NCBI RefSeq assembly: GCF_004138335.1
Contig: NZ_RYFW01000002.1
Location: 1-64,000 of the forward strand
Source of the DNA: Peristeroidobacter agariperforans
GTDB taxonomy: Bacteria; Pseudomonadota; Gammaproteobacteria; Steroidobacterales; Steroidobacteraceae
DNA: 64,000 nucleotides
Direction: 5' to 3'
Part shown: piece by piece, positions 41,564 to 50,541 of the stretch
How the letters are laid out: each line of letters opens with the position of its first letter
How positions within the stretch are numbered: the stretch's first letter is position 1
Notes under the pieces: model-generated
Database searches by the model: none
Told to the model about the DNA's origin: nothing
What the model saw: the letters and a program-made list of their open reading frames with translations, nothing else
Made by a program: the position numbers and the translations under genes

Positions 41564-41645
41564 CGCTCTTCCGGAGCGGGCGTGGTCTGCGTCGCTGCCG
41601 AGGGTGTCTAGTTCGGCGTTGCTGTCGGAGGCGTTGATGGTTCGC

Positions 41646-41797
41646 GGCGCCGGGAACGTCCTAGGTCTTCCCGGCACCGTGCTCCCCGTCACTGGCGCTA
41701 TCGCGCGGATTCCTTGGGTCCCGTCCCTGGGCGCACTGCTCCGGCGAGGTCCCTCTCGTCCGAAGCTGCCGGGAAGACCTAGGACATTCCCGACGCC
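41646..41797. repeat. 31-bp inverted repeat with repeated GTCACTGGCGC module
   Basis: Arms at 41646-41676 and 41767-41797 match at 29 of 31 positions in opposite orientation (core CCTAGGTCTTCCCGGCA and its complement). The element GTCACTGGCGC occurs in direct orientation just after each arm (41688-41698 and 41806-41816). Folding would give a long stem with a ~90-base loop. Confidence 0.85.
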
Positions 41798-41891
41798 GCC
41801 GAAACGTCACTGGCGCATTCGCGCGTGACTCTGCTCCGACCGTGCAACCGTTGGTTTTGAGTTTGAGGTTGCGGGATGTCGACACGCAGTT

Positions 41892-41929
41892 GCGGCCGCG
41901 CTAGGCGCGGCCGCCCGGTGACGTCACCG
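41892..41929. repeat. hairpin plus 14-bp palindrome
   Basis: GCGGCCGCGC (41892-41901) pairs with GCGCGGCCGC (41905-41914) around TAG, and is followed at once by the perfect palindrome CGGTGACGTCACCG (41916-41929). A degenerate direct copy of the second part (GTGACCTCGCCGCAGTTCG) recurs at about 41963-41981. Confidence 0.8.
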
Positions 41930-42000
41930 CAGTTCGGTTGTACCGATCTCCGTTGCGACTCAGTGACCTCGCCGCAGTTCGATCGGGCAGCGCTCTGTCG

Positions 42001-42110
42001 CGAGTCGTCGCGAAGACGACTCGTAAGTTTCGCGCGGTAGCAAGAAACGTGAGCGCTCGTTGGAGCGCGATAGCGCGACCGAAGGTCGCCCGCCTGACTC
42101 CGCTCCAACG
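42001..42110. repeat. two further strong hairpins
   Basis: CGAGTCGTC/GACGACTCG around GCGAA (42001-42023), and CGTTGGAGC (42058-42066) with GCTCCAACG (42102-42110) enclosing smaller stems. Confidence 0.75.
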
Positions 42111-42123
42111 TTTCGGCGGCGTC

Positions 42124-42260
42124 GGGAGCGACCTACCTCCTTCCGGCAGCTTTTCGGCACAGGGACGGGGCCGAAACAGCAGGGCTCACCATGGACGTGA
42201 CGCGAGGAGCGCACTGCGCTCCGGCGGGCGCCCGGTGCCGGAAGGAGGTAGGTCGCTCCC
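42124..42260. repeat. perfect 25-bp inverted repeat
   Basis: Arm GGGAGCGACCTACCTCC... (42124-42148) is matched exactly in reverse complement at 42236-42260, separated by 87 bases. It borders the tandem array that starts at 42265. Confidence 0.9.
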
Positions 42261-42264
42261 GGCG

Positions 42265-42463
42265 ACGCAGCCCACCAACGCCTCTTAGAGCAACCCGGCG
42301 CAGCCCACCAACGCCTCTTAGAGCAACCACCCGACGGAGCCACCAACGTCACCTATAGCAACCCGGCGCAGCCCACCAACGCCTCTTACAGCAACCCGAC
42401 GGAGCCACCAACGTCACCTATAGCAACACGCCGCATACCACACAGGCCTCTTAACAATAACCC
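42265..42463. repeat. tandem array of 32-36 bp units in two alternating types
   Basis: Six contiguous units: 42265-42297, 42298-42333, 42334-42365, 42366-42398, 42399-42430, 42431-42463. Type A contains CCCACCAACGCCTCTTA, type B CCACCAACGTCACCTATAG; the order is A, A, B, A, B, degenerate A. Unit lengths not divisible by three break any common reading frame. There are no unique spacers, so it is not a CRISPR array. Confidence 0.85.
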
Positions 42464-42525
42464 TCCAGTCAACCACCAACGCCGACCTGCGTTGTACGCC
42501 TCAGGAACAACACGAGGGTGGTCGT

Positions 42526-43149
42526 ATGCACGTCTTCAACGTCACTAAGAGTCGCTTCACTTTGGTGTTGATGGTTGCCGGCGTCGTCAGTGTCGCCAGC
42601 CTGAGTCAGGCTGAGGCGGGCGTTCGGGATCGTGGTGTCAATGCTGGGCAGCAGAATCAGCATCAGCGCGTGCGGCAAGGCGTTCGTTCTGGTGAGCTCA
42701 CGCGGCGAGAGACTCGGAATCTGGCTGAGGGGCAACGTGATATTCGGCAGTTGGAGCGGGCGTATAAATCCGATGGTCAGCTGACCCGTGCCGAGCGCGT
42801 TGATTTGCACCACGAGCAGAACCAGGCCAGCCGCGACATCTACAAACAAAAGCACGACGCACAGGATCGACCCGTAGCTACACCCGCAGCGATCCGCGAT
42901 CCCGGAGTGAATGAGCGGCAGGTGAACCAAACCGGTCGGATCGTCGACGGGGTCAAGACAGGTGAGTTGACCCACGACGAGGCGCAGGAGCTGCGCGACG
43001 GACGGCGGGAGATTCGTCAGACCGAACAGCAGTACAAGGCCGATGGCGCATTGACTCGGGATGAGCGCATCGACCTGCATCAGGACTTGAAACAGCAGAG
43101 CCACGACATCCACGAAGCCAAACACAACGAAGAGACTCGCAGACAGTAA
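42526..43149 (+). CDS. secreted protein of two ~80-residue repeats
   Basis: 207 residues. Signal peptide MHVFNVTKSRFTLVLMVAGVVSVASLSQAEA. The mature protein is an internal duplication: GVNAGQQNQHQRVRQGVRSG and later GVNERQVNQTGRIVDGVKTG, each followed by ELT..E...L..G.R.IRQ, a YK.DG.LTR.ER.DLH motif and a charged helix ending near KQKHDAQDR / EAKHNEETR. It is highly hydrophilic, Gln/Arg/Asp-rich and probably helical; the D-G-x-L-T-x-x-E pattern faintly recalls an EF-hand edge. The function is unknown. It lies downstream of the repeat-rich region and ends in a strong terminator. Confidence 0.75.
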   Translation: MHVFNVTKSRFTLVLMVAGVVSVASLSQAEAGVRDRGVNAGQQNQHQRVRQGVRSGELTRRETRNLAEGQRDIRQLERAYKSDGQLTRAERVDLHHEQNQASRDIYKQKHDAQDRPVATPAAIRDPGVNERQVNQTGRIVDGVKTGELTHDEAQELRDGRREIRQTEQQYKADGALTRDERIDLHQDLKQQSHDIHEAKHNEETRRQ

Positions 43150-43176
43150 TTCGCGCTGTCCCGACCCGACCTGACC

Positions 43177-43209
43177 AGCCCGCTTCCAGAAGGAGGCGGG
43201 CTTTTTTTC
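43177..43209 (+). terminator. intrinsic terminator after the two-repeat protein gene
   Basis: AGCCCGC (43177-43183) pairs with GCGGGCT (43196-43202), extended by TTCC/GGAG, followed by a seven-T run. Confidence 0.92.
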
Positions 43210-43392
43210 GTCGTTGAACGGCTACACCCGAGCAGCGGGCCAGCCGTGCACGTCGGGCAACGTCCAGTGCGGACCTGATAAGTAAATTCAGGACATCAGT
43301 AGCCGCGGCTCGAGCCGTCAGACCACCGAGTGAACTTCTGTCGTTCCTGCATGGCTTGAATCCGCGGGCCGCGGCTCAAGTATTCTGCGGTC

Positions 43393-44385
43393 ATGGCTAC
43401 TCTATCCGTCCTCGACCTGTCGCCTATCCCGGTGGGCAGTGACGCCGCGCAGTCCTTGCGCAATTCGCTCGACCTTGCCCAACACGCGGAACGTTGGGGT
43501 TATCGAAGGTTCTGGCTCGCCGAGCATCACAGCATGCCCGGTATCGCGAGCGCGGCCACGGCCGTCGTGATCGGTCACGTTGCCGCCGGAACGAACACCA
43601 TCCGAGTCGGAGCGGGCGGCATCATGCTGCCGAATCATTCGCCGCTGACGGTGGCTGAACAATTCGGAACGTTGGAATCGTTGTTCCCGGGTCGTATCGA
43701 TCTGGGATTGGGGCGCGCGCCAGGCTCGGATCAGGCCACGGCCCGTGCGTTACGCCGCACGCTCAATTCGGATCCGGATGCGTTCCCGCAGGATGTGATG
43801 GAGCTGATGGCGTACTTCGGGCCGTTGCAGGAAGGACAGCGGGTGCAGGCGGTGCCGGGGCAGGGACTGAATGTTCCTCTTTGGATTCTCGGCTCCAGCC
43901 TGTTTGGCGCACAGGTGGCGGCGGCCCTGGGATTGCCGTTCGCGTTCGCCTCGCACTTTGCACCGGCGCAGATGATGCATGCGCTGGAAATCTATCGAGC
44001 ACGGTTCAAGCCTTCGCAGTATCTGGACAAGCCTTACGCCATGGTGGGCTTCAACGTATTCGGTGCGGATACGGATGAAGAAGCGAAGGTGCTCGTGACC
44101 TCGATGCAGCAGGCGTTTGTGAATCTGCGCTCTGGCACGCCGAAGAAGTTACAGCCGCCGATGCCGGGCTATTACGAGAACCTGCACCCGCACGATCGGT
44201 CGATCCTGGACGAGGTATTGACCTGCTCGGCGATCGGCTCGCCGGAGACGGTGCGTCGTGAGTTGAAGGCGTTTGCAGAAGTCACCGGTGCGGACGAAAT
44301 CATCGTCGCGTCCATGATCTACGATCACACGGCGCGCCTGCGGTCATATCAGATCGCGGCGGAGGCGAATGCGAGCCTGGGCTAG
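43393..44385 (+). CDS. LLM-class flavin-dependent oxidoreductase (luciferase-like)
   Basis: 330 residues. The bacterial-luciferase-like fold is shown by [30 protein letters not shown], the [13 protein letters not shown] strand-turn, [13 protein letters not shown] and [15 protein letters not shown]. Family members use FMNH2 (often F420-independent in proteobacteria) to hydroxylate or cleave varied substrates; the LSPIPVG...RAPGSD subtype is widely distributed and not assigned a substrate. It is a single gene, 243 bases from the preceding terminator-bounded gene. Confidence 0.88.
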   Translation: MATLSVLDLSPIPVGSDAAQSLRNSLDLAQHAERWGYRRFWLAEHHSMPGIASAATAVVIGHVAAGTNTIRVGAGGIMLPNHSPLTVAEQFGTLESLFPGRIDLGLGRAPGSDQATARALRRTLNSDPDAFPQDVMELMAYFGPLQEGQRVQAVPGQGLNVPLWILGSSLFGAQVAAALGLPFAFASHFAPAQMMHALEIYRARFKPSQYLDKPYAMVGFNVFGADTDEEAKVLVTSMQQAFVNLRSGTPKKLQPPMPGYYENLHPHDRSILDEVLTCSAIGSPETVRRELKAFAEVTGADEIIVASMIYDHTARLRSYQIAAEANASLG

Positions 44386-44388
44386 CCG

Positions 44389-44607
44389 CTAGCGCTGGCC
44401 TGGATACTTCATGGCGCCGAGCCGCGCCAGCATCTTGGAAAGCTCTTCGGGGCTGATATAAAAATACTCACAAACGCGACCCCACAGCATCGGGGTCGGC
44501 ACATTGTGGTCGCCGCGCTCTTGCTGCGTCTCATGGAGCACGTACAGCACGATACGTTCCTTGCGGGTCAGGCCATCGCGGACGTCGGGGATATCGTCGT
44601 AACTCAT
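44389..44607 (-). CDS. small conserved-looking hypothetical protein
   Basis: 72 residues. MSYDDIPDVRDGLTRKERIVLYVLHETQQERGD reads like the first helices of a winged-helix fold, and the second half (TPMLWGRVCEYFYISPEELSKMLARLG) continues with a helix-turn-helix-like pattern, so DNA binding is possible. No family is recognised with confidence. It diverges from the DUF962 gene by 59 bases and converges on the LLM gene. Confidence 0.6.
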   Translation of the reverse strand: MSYDDIPDVRDGLTRKERIVLYVLHETQQERGDHNVPTPMLWGRVCEYFYISPEELSKMLARLGAMKYPGQR

Positions 44608-44666
44608 TGCTGTTTAACGCGCAGAGGCGCAAGGTATGCGGTAAATCGATTGCTGGGGGAAGCCGC

Positions 44667-44999
44667 ATGGACACCAAGCCCGCGACTGCCGTCGACCCGA
44701 AGTCATTCCAGACCTTCGAGGAATTTTATCCCTTCTACCTCAGCGAGCACAGCAACCGCACCTGTCGGCTGCTGCACTTCATCGGTTCGACCCTGGCGTT
44801 GGGGTGCCTGGTGCTGTTGATAGGCACCGGCGACGGCTATTGGCTGCTGGTCGGCCTGTTGTGCGGCTATGGCTTCGCGTGGATCGGCCACTTCGCCTTC
44901 GAAAAGAACAAGCCCGCCAGCTTTAGCCGGCCGCTCTACAGTTTTCGCGGCGACTGGGTGATGTATCGGGACATCTGGACCGGCAAGATCAAGATCTGA
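44667..44999 (+). CDS. DUF962 / Mpo1-like membrane protein
   Basis: 110 residues from ATG 44667 with GGGGGA ahead. The pattern FEEFYPFYLSEHSNRTCRLLHFIG, two TM helices (LALGCLVLLIGTGDGYWLLV and LCGYGFAWIGHFAFEKNKPA) and a closing WVMYRDIW matches DUF962, whose yeast member Mpo1 is an Fe-dependent dioxygenase for alpha-oxidation of 2-hydroxy fatty acids. Conserved His residues (LSEHSN, LLHFIG, WIGHFAFEKN) are all present and could bind iron. The bacterial role is unproven. Confidence 0.85.
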   Translation: MDTKPATAVDPKSFQTFEEFYPFYLSEHSNRTCRLLHFIGSTLALGCLVLLIGTGDGYWLLVGLLCGYGFAWIGHFAFEKNKPASFSRPLYSFRGDWVMYRDIWTGKIKI

Positions 45000-45000
45000 A

Positions 45001-45477
45001 TCACAGCTGAGTCGTCTTGCTGCGTAGGGCCGCTGCCTTCACGGCCTTTCTGATTCGCACATAAGAGCCGCAACGGCAAATGTTGCTCATGGCCGCGTCG
45101 ATATCGGCGTCGCTGGGATTGGGCGTGCGTTCGAGCAGCGCGACGGCGGAAAGGATCTGGCCGCCTTGGCAGTAGCCGCATTGAGCAACGTCGGTTTCGA
45201 TCCATGCCTGCTGCACTGGGTGCAGATGTTGTTCGTCGCGCGCCAGGCCTTCGATTGTGACGATGGACAGGCCCTTCGCGTCGGCAAGGCGCATCACGCA
45301 GGAGCGAACGGTGCTGGCGTTGGCGAGCACGGTGCAAGCGCCGCACTGCCCGATGCCGCAGCCGAACTTCGTGCCTTTGAGTCGCAAGTCTTCGCGCAGG
45401 AACCACAACAGCGGCATGTCTGCCTTGTCATCGGGCGCGGCGACCGGTTGGCGATTCAGGGTGAATTCGATGGGCAT
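45001..45477 (-). CDS. molybdenum hydroxylase small subunit, (2Fe-2S) protein
   Basis: 158 residues from ATG 45477; the longer frame overlaps the stop of the large subunit. Plant-type ferredoxin cluster CGIGQCGAC...C and the second cluster CGYCQGGQ...CRCG place it with IorA-like subunits of aldehyde/isoquinoline/xanthine-type oxidoreductases. It starts 8 bases after the stop of the large subunit, so they form a two-gene operon. It passes electrons from the Mo site to an acceptor. The substrate is not known. Confidence 0.92.
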   Translation of the reverse strand: MPIEFTLNRQPVAAPDDKADMPLLWFLREDLRLKGTKFGCGIGQCGACTVLANASTVRSCVMRLADAKGLSIVTIEGLARDEQHLHPVQQAWIETDVAQCGYCQGGQILSAVALLERTPNPSDADIDAAMSNICRCGSYVRIRKAVKAAALRSKTTQL

Positions 45478-45485
45478 GGGTTCGC

Positions 45486-47708
45486 TCAGATTTTGAACGT
45501 GTCCGCGATGGGCATGCGGCGCACTCGTTTGCCGCAAGCGGCGAAGATGGCATTGGCGAGCGCTGCGCCGGCGGGTGCGAGTGGCGGCTCGCCGACACCG
45601 GTGGGGTCGTAACCGCTGTCGATGATTTCGACTTCGATGGACATCGGCGCCTCGCGCAGGCGCATCCAGCGCAAGGTGTTGAAGTTATCGTTGACGACGC
45701 GGCCTTCGCTGACGCGAACATCGTTGAACAGCGCCGCGTTCAGTCCGTCGACGAAGCCGCCTTCCATTTGCGAGCGGATGTGATTCGGGTTGATCGCGAA
45801 ACCGCAGTCGATCGCACCCCAGGCGCGCAGGATCTTCAACTCATCGGTGTCGCTGACGCTGACCTCGAGCACGCACGCTGCATAAGTGCCGAAGGTGAAG
45901 TGACCGGCGATGCCCAGCCCCGTGCCCTTGGGGCGCGGGCGGTTCCAATCCGCAAGCCGCGCGGCTGCTTCGTAGCACTTCGCCATACGGCCGGAATGAA
46001 TGCTCTTCGCCGCCCAGTTATTGATGGAATATTCCTGATACGGTTGCAGCCACTGCAAACGAAACGCGAGCGGATCCTGGCCAGTCGCGTGAGCCAGTTC
46101 GTCGAGCATGGACTCGGTGGCGAAAGCCCATTGCAACATGGTGGGCGCGCGCCACGGGCCAACGAGAATGTTCGACGTGGAAGGGAACTGCTCGACACGA
46201 TAGTTCGATACGACCTTCGCCGGAAAATAGTCGCTGGCTTCGGGTCGGCCGCGGGTTTGGGCCTGGCGATGCTGCCAGGCGGTGATGCGCTTGTCCTTGA
46301 CCGCTGCCCGCACGCGCATGACCGCGGCGGCATCGAAGAAATCGCGCTGGATCTCATCTTCGCGCGTCCAGGTGACTTTGACCGGGGCTTTGATCCGGTG
46401 GCTCAACGTCACTGCTTCGCGGATGAAATCGAGCTCGCCGCGCCGGCCGAAGCCGCCGCCCATGCGCTTGCTAATGACTTTGACCTTCAATGCATCGAGG
46501 CCTGCAATGAGCTCGACCTCGCGCGCGACGGTGTGCGGAACCTGATGGCCAACGATGATAGTGGCGCCGTCGCGGCGCACGTCGGCAATGCAATTGTGCG
46601 GCTCCATGCACGCGTGCGCGAACAGCGGCTTCTCGTACGTGTGATCGAGCACCAGGTCGGCGGTGGCGAACGCGGCGTCCACGTCGCCGTCATCGACGAG
46701 TTTGTCTGCTACGCCGTTGCCCGCGACCAGGCGATGAAATTCCTGGATCTGCTGGTTCGAGTCGTCGGTGGCCGCATTCTTCCATTGAGCTTGCAGCGCT
46801 TTGCGACCTTGCATCGCGGCCCACATGCTGTCCGCGAGCACGGCAATGCCCGCTGCCAGAACCTGCGCATCGCCGCCCGGCCAATGGTCTTCGACCTTGC
46901 GCGGCAGCTCGATGATGTGGCGGACGCCTGGAATGGCCAGGACCGCATCCTTGTTGTAGCCCGCGATCTCTGCGTTGAGCGCCGGTGCGCGCTCGATCAC
47001 CGCCTGCAGCGCGCTGGGATAATCCTCGTCGATGGCGAACAACGGCCGCCCCATGACGATGTCGCGAACGTCCACGACGCCGGCGTCCTTGCCCATGATG
47101 CGATAGTCGGCGCGTTGCTTGAGCTTGACCTGCTCGGGTTGCACCTGGCGGCTGGCGGCCTTGCCGGCGAGCTCGCCATAGCTCAGACGACGGTCGCGGT
47201 TCGGGTCGATGACAAAGCTGTCTCGGGTGGTCAGCGTGTCTGCCGATACCTGCCATCGGGCCGCCGCTTCTTCCATCAGCATGCGGCGAACAGTCGCGCC
47301 TGCTCGGCGCATGTAGTCCCAGTTGTTGCGAACGGTCTGGCTGCCGCCCGCGGCGGATTGGCCATATTCGTAGCCGACTTCGCCTTTGTCATTCCGGATC
47401 ATGCGGACGGGTTCGTCTCTGGTGACCGTCACCAGCGCCCAGTCCAGGTCCATTTCGTCGGCCAGAATCATCGGGCCGGTGGTCCGCATGAACTGCCCCA
47501 TCTCCATGACTGGCGACATCAGCTCGGCGCTGTTGTCCGGGTGCAGCGTCAAATAGACGCACCAGGAGGGTGAAGCCCCCGCCGTTCGCGCAGCCAGCGA
47601 CGAACGGGGAGGCAGGGGGATCGAAATCAGCAGCGCGCCGGCGGCCGACACCGACGCTTTCAGAAAACTACGACGGTCCAGATGAGGCGCTGTGGCCGGC
47701 GGGCGCAT
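45486..47708 (-). CDS. molybdenum hydroxylase large subunit (IorB-like), Tat-exported
   Basis: 740 residues from ATG 47708 (AAGGAGAG lies slightly far upstream; a longer frame to 47810 exists). An N-terminal Tat signal [20 protein letters not shown] implies periplasmic export. Mo-pterin features: [38 protein letters not shown] and, near the C-terminus, the catalytic-Glu region [19 protein letters not shown]. This is the isoquinoline 1-oxidoreductase beta-subunit subgroup, which with its IorA partner lacks a separate FAD subunit. The natural substrate, an aldehyde or N-heterocycle, cannot be told. No XdhC chaperone is nearby. Confidence 0.9.
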   Translation of the reverse strand: MRPPATAPHLDRRSFLKASVSAAGALLISIPLPPRSSLAARTAGASPSWCVYLTLHPDNSAELMSPVMEMGQFMRTTGPMILADEMDLDWALVTVTRDEPVRMIRNDKGEVGYEYGQSAAGGSQTVRNNWDYMRRAGATVRRMLMEEAAARWQVSADTLTTRDSFVIDPNRDRRLSYGELAGKAASRQVQPEQVKLKQRADYRIMGKDAGVVDVRDIVMGRPLFAIDEDYPSALQAVIERAPALNAEIAGYNKDAVLAIPGVRHIIELPRKVEDHWPGGDAQVLAAGIAVLADSMWAAMQGRKALQAQWKNAATDDSNQQIQEFHRLVAGNGVADKLVDDGDVDAAFATADLVLDHTYEKPLFAHACMEPHNCIADVRRDGATIIVGHQVPHTVAREVELIAGLDALKVKVISKRMGGGFGRRGELDFIREAVTLSHRIKAPVKVTWTREDEIQRDFFDAAAVMRVRAAVKDKRITAWQHRQAQTRGRPEASDYFPAKVVSNYRVEQFPSTSNILVGPWRAPTMLQWAFATESMLDELAHATGQDPLAFRLQWLQPYQEYSINNWAAKSIHSGRMAKCYEAAARLADWNRPRPKGTGLGIAGHFTFGTYAACVLEVSVSDTDELKILRAWGAIDCGFAINPNHIRSQMEGGFVDGLNAALFNDVRVSEGRVVNDNFNTLRWMRLREAPMSIEVEIIDSGYDPTGVGEPPLAPAGAALANAIFAACGKRVRRMPIADTFKI

Positions 47709-47857
47709 GACGGGCGGGCTCTCCTTGGCGGTGAGTCCATTGAACCGATGGCGCGCGATGCCCGCGAGCGAAATGTGATGACTGAAGGGCGCGATGTGAC
47801 GAGTTGCCAACGCCCGAGGGACGAATGGCTGGCCGCTGGGACGAACGTCCTGGCGTG

Positions 47858-48727
47858 TTATTCCGCCGGGCGGTAGCGCTGCAGGGCTTGTTTGTGCTTT
47901 TTGCTCATGGGCAGAGCCTGACCGCCGCGCAGTTGCACGGTGCCGTTGCCCGAGGGCTGGGTTTTGATGCGCTCGATCTCGTCCCGCCGGACCAGATGGC
48001 AGCGATGGATGCGGATGAAATCAGTGGCGGGCAGCAGGTCCTCGACCTGCTTCAACGTGGCGCGCATGAGATAGCGCTGGCCGCGCTCGATGATCTCGAC
48101 ATAGTTGCCGGCGGCGCTGACGCACTCGATGCGATTGATCAGGATCAAACATTGGTCGGCGCCCTTGCTGACCAGCAGTGCATCTTGCCCGGCCGCGGTC
48201 GGCTGGGGTTCCGGCGCGGCCGGGGCGGGCGGTTGCAGTTCGATGGCCGGCGCGGGCGCGACATCGACGGTCTCGGCGACCGCTCGCCGCTCTCTCAGGA
48301 AGACGTGCCAGACGAGATAGACGACGCCGACGACTGCCACATAACGGGGCAGAAAGATCATCAGGCTGGTGGCGGCATCCCGCGCGTTTGTCAGCAAATC
48401 GATGGCGACCGGTACGGCGGCCGAGATGAACACCACCACCGCCACCAGGGCGGCGAGCTCAACGGCGCGGTTGTGCCATTTAGTCGAATATTTGCGGAGC
48501 GCCGCGAACAGCAGCGGTGTGGTCACCAGCCACACGCCCCAGTTCTTGAATACGTGACGGAACGAGCTGGCCAGATCCGCCGGCTTATTGGCGATCAGCA
48601 CCTCGTACAGCATGCAATAGCACGACAACAGGGCGATGAACCCGCCCCAGCAGATCAACGAGGTCTTGAAGTCGCTCCGCAGCGGCCAGGCCACGTCACG
48701 GGGCAGATGAATGGTTCGCGCCGACAC
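47858..48727 (-). CDS. membrane-anchored LytTR-family regulator
   Basis: 289 residues from a GTG at 48727 with GGGAG at good distance. Residues ~20-150 contain four TM helices (LICWGGFIALLSCYCMLYEV and later VELAALVAVVVFISAAVPVA, SLMIFLPRYVAVVGVVYLVW). A Pro/Ala-rich linker follows, then a LytTR DNA-binding domain (~190-285: QDALLVSKGADQCLILINRI, GNYVEII, RATLKQVEDLL, FIRIHRCHLVRRD). Membrane-bound LytTR proteins of this kind are signal-responsive transcription factors without a separate kinase. The target genes are unknown; the adjacent Mo-hydroxylase operon is a candidate only by position. Confidence 0.88.
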   Translation of the reverse strand: MSARTIHLPRDVAWPLRSDFKTSLICWGGFIALLSCYCMLYEVLIANKPADLASSFRHVFKNWGVWLVTTPLLFAALRKYSTKWHNRAVELAALVAVVVFISAAVPVAIDLLTNARDAATSLMIFLPRYVAVVGVVYLVWHVFLRERRAVAETVDVAPAPAIELQPPAPAAPEPQPTAAGQDALLVSKGADQCLILINRIECVSAAGNYVEIIERGQRYLMRATLKQVEDLLPATDFIRIHRCHLVRRDEIERIKTQPSGNGTVQLRGGQALPMSKKHKQALQRYRPAE

Positions 48728-48937
48728 GGCGAGTCTCCCGACCGAGCGGAAATAATGCCGAAATTAGCATAGCCGGCGGCGCCATGAAGTGGTCCCTGGG
48801 GCCACGGTCGACGCGCGCCGGTCGAAAGTGATGACTTTCGCGGCGTTATTTTGTTCCTGATCCTGAATAATGCGCTCGCCATGAGACTGGCGGCGCGTGG
48901 CGCCGACCATTGCGGTCAGCGCCACGACGAGCCTCGA

Positions 48938-50308
48938 TCAGGTGCTCGAGAGTTGTTCCGGGAACGCCTGGCGCTTGCCGTCGAGCTTGTGCACGACGCC
49001 ACGGCGCATCACGAAGTCGACGCTCTCGAGGCGGGTCACATCGTCGAGCGGGCTGGCGCTGACGGCGATGATGTCCGCATCCTTACCCGGCGCCAGCGAG
49101 CCGATGCGTGCTTCCTGTCCGAGCAGCGTGGCGGCATCGAGAGTCGCAGAGCGGATTGCGGCGGCGGGCGTCATGCCTGCCTGTACCAGCAGCGCGAACT
49201 CCTTCGCGTTCTTGGCGTGGTCGCCGACGCCCGAGTCGGTGCCGAACGCAATCTTCACGCCGTCCTTGATCGCGGCCGCTGTGTTCTTCGCGTGGCTGGC
49301 TACGGCTTCCTGAGCTTTGAGCAAGGTGTTCTGCGAGCGTGCGCCGGCTTGCGCCTGAGCCAGGGCGGCGTGCGGAGCCACCATGGTCGGAACGAACCAG
49401 GCATTGCGCTTCTTGAACAGTGCGTTCGTGGTCGCGTCGGTGTACGTGCCGTGCTCGATCGAATCGACGCCCGCTTCGAGCGCCGCCTTGATGCCATTGT
49501 TGCCGTGGGCGTGCGCGGCCACCTTGCGACCGAACATGTGCGCGGTGTCGACGATGGCCTTCATTTCGTCAGCGAACATTTGCTGGTTCAGACCGCCAGC
49601 GATGTTGCTGTTCACGCCACCGGTCGCGGCGAATTTGATCACGTCCGCGCCTTGAGAGATTTGCGCACGGACGGCGCGGCGACAATCGTCTGCACCATTG
49701 CAGGTGTTGTTGGCGTGCTCATGCACCATCTCGGCGATGTCGCGATTGGTGTTGTTGGATGAATCGCCGTGGCCGCTGGTGATGGAGATGCTGCGTCCCG
49801 CGACATAAAGCGTCGGGCCGACCAACACGCCGTTGTTGATGCCGTCGCGCAGCGCCGTGACGCTATGGACGTCGGAGCCCAGGTCGCGCAGCGTCGTAAA
49901 GCCGGCTTCGAGCGTGCGTCGTGCGTTGTCGATGCCGATGACGAAGCTGTCTTCCACGTCGCGGTTGTTCTGCTCGATGCGGGCGCGCATCTTGTTATCG
50001 TCGTTGAAGATGTGCACGTGCATGTCGATCAGGCCCGGCAGCACGAACTGTTTGCTCAGATCGACCAGCTTCGCGCCCCCTTCCGGTGCAACGAAGCCAT
50101 CGCGGATCGCCTCGATCTTTCCATCGCGCACGATCAGGGTGGAGTTGCCGCGGGGCGCGGCGTCCGGCCGATCGAGCAGTGTCCCGGCGTGGATATAAAC
50201 AACTTTGCTGATGGGGGTCGGCGCCTGGGCTGTGCTCGACACCGAGCTCAGCAGGGCCATGGCTCCGGCCAGTGCCAGGGAGGATCGAGACAGAAGCGAT
50301 CGATGCAT
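48938..50308 (-). CDS. secreted metal-dependent amidohydrolase
   Basis: 456 residues from ATG 50308 with AAGGA ahead. Signal peptide MHRSLLSRSSLALAGAMALL...AQA. Amidohydrolase metal ligands: H-x-H in LIDMHVHIFNDD, a Lys in GADVIKFAATGG, His in KVAAHAHGNNG and IEHGTYTD, and Asp in FGTDSGVGDHAKN. It has the imidazolonepropionase/Xaa-Pro-dipeptidase-like pattern of periplasmic enzymes in this bacterial group. The C-terminus ends in SLAPGKDADIIAVSASPLDD. A substrate such as a dipeptide or cyclic amide is inferred. Monocistronic. Confidence 0.88.
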   Translation of the reverse strand: MHRSLLSRSSLALAGAMALLSSVSSTAQAPTPISKVVYIHAGTLLDRPDAAPRGNSTLIVRDGKIEAIRDGFVAPEGGAKLVDLSKQFVLPGLIDMHVHIFNDDNKMRARIEQNNRDVEDSFVIGIDNARRTLEAGFTTLRDLGSDVHSVTALRDGINNGVLVGPTLYVAGRSISITSGHGDSSNNTNRDIAEMVHEHANNTCNGADDCRRAVRAQISQGADVIKFAATGGVNSNIAGGLNQQMFADEMKAIVDTAHMFGRKVAAHAHGNNGIKAALEAGVDSIEHGTYTDATTNALFKKRNAWFVPTMVAPHAALAQAQAGARSQNTLLKAQEAVASHAKNTAAAIKDGVKIAFGTDSGVGDHAKNAKEFALLVQAGMTPAAAIRSATLDAATLLGQEARIGSLAPGKDADIIAVSASPLDDVTRLESVDFVMRRGVVHKLDGKRQAFPEQLSST

Positions 50309-50541
50309 GTTGTGAATTCCTTTGGAGGAGAGCGCGAAGCGGCCGATCTTAGGCAACGGCTGCGGGGTCATCCAGTGCGCCGGAACCCGTCGCGGGCGAT
50401 TGCATAGCTCATGCACGAAAGCGTCGAATTGCGGTGAATTGTGACCTGCCGGATCGGGTTGCCGCAGTTGGCTTGCCAGACCTCGGGCCTGGGAGGAATA
50501 TCCGAGCGAGGGTTCCGACGTCGTCCGAATGGAGTCCAACC

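Larger units (their letters stand above)
41564..42525. other. repeat-rich non-coding region
   Basis: About 960 bases with no credible gene on either strand. It contains two long inverted repeats, several strong hairpins, a 14-bp palindrome and a tandem array, each listed separately. Small open frames across the array (for example a minus-strand one reading CSKRRWWAAPG twice) are translations of the repeat. The end supplies the GAGGGTGG ribosome site of the next gene. Confidence 0.8.

Noticed and set aside
41960-42352. Minus-strand frame with repeated CSKRRWWAAPG
   Set aside because: It is a translation of the tandem array; unit lengths break the frame and no signal or ribosome site is present.
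42265-42463. CRISPR array
   Set aside because: Units are contiguous with no unique spacers, unit length varies, and no cas genes are near.
45768-47573. 601-codon plus-strand frame opposite the molybdenum hydroxylase
   Set aside because: Shadow of the large-subunit gene; no recognisable domain and low-complexity composition.
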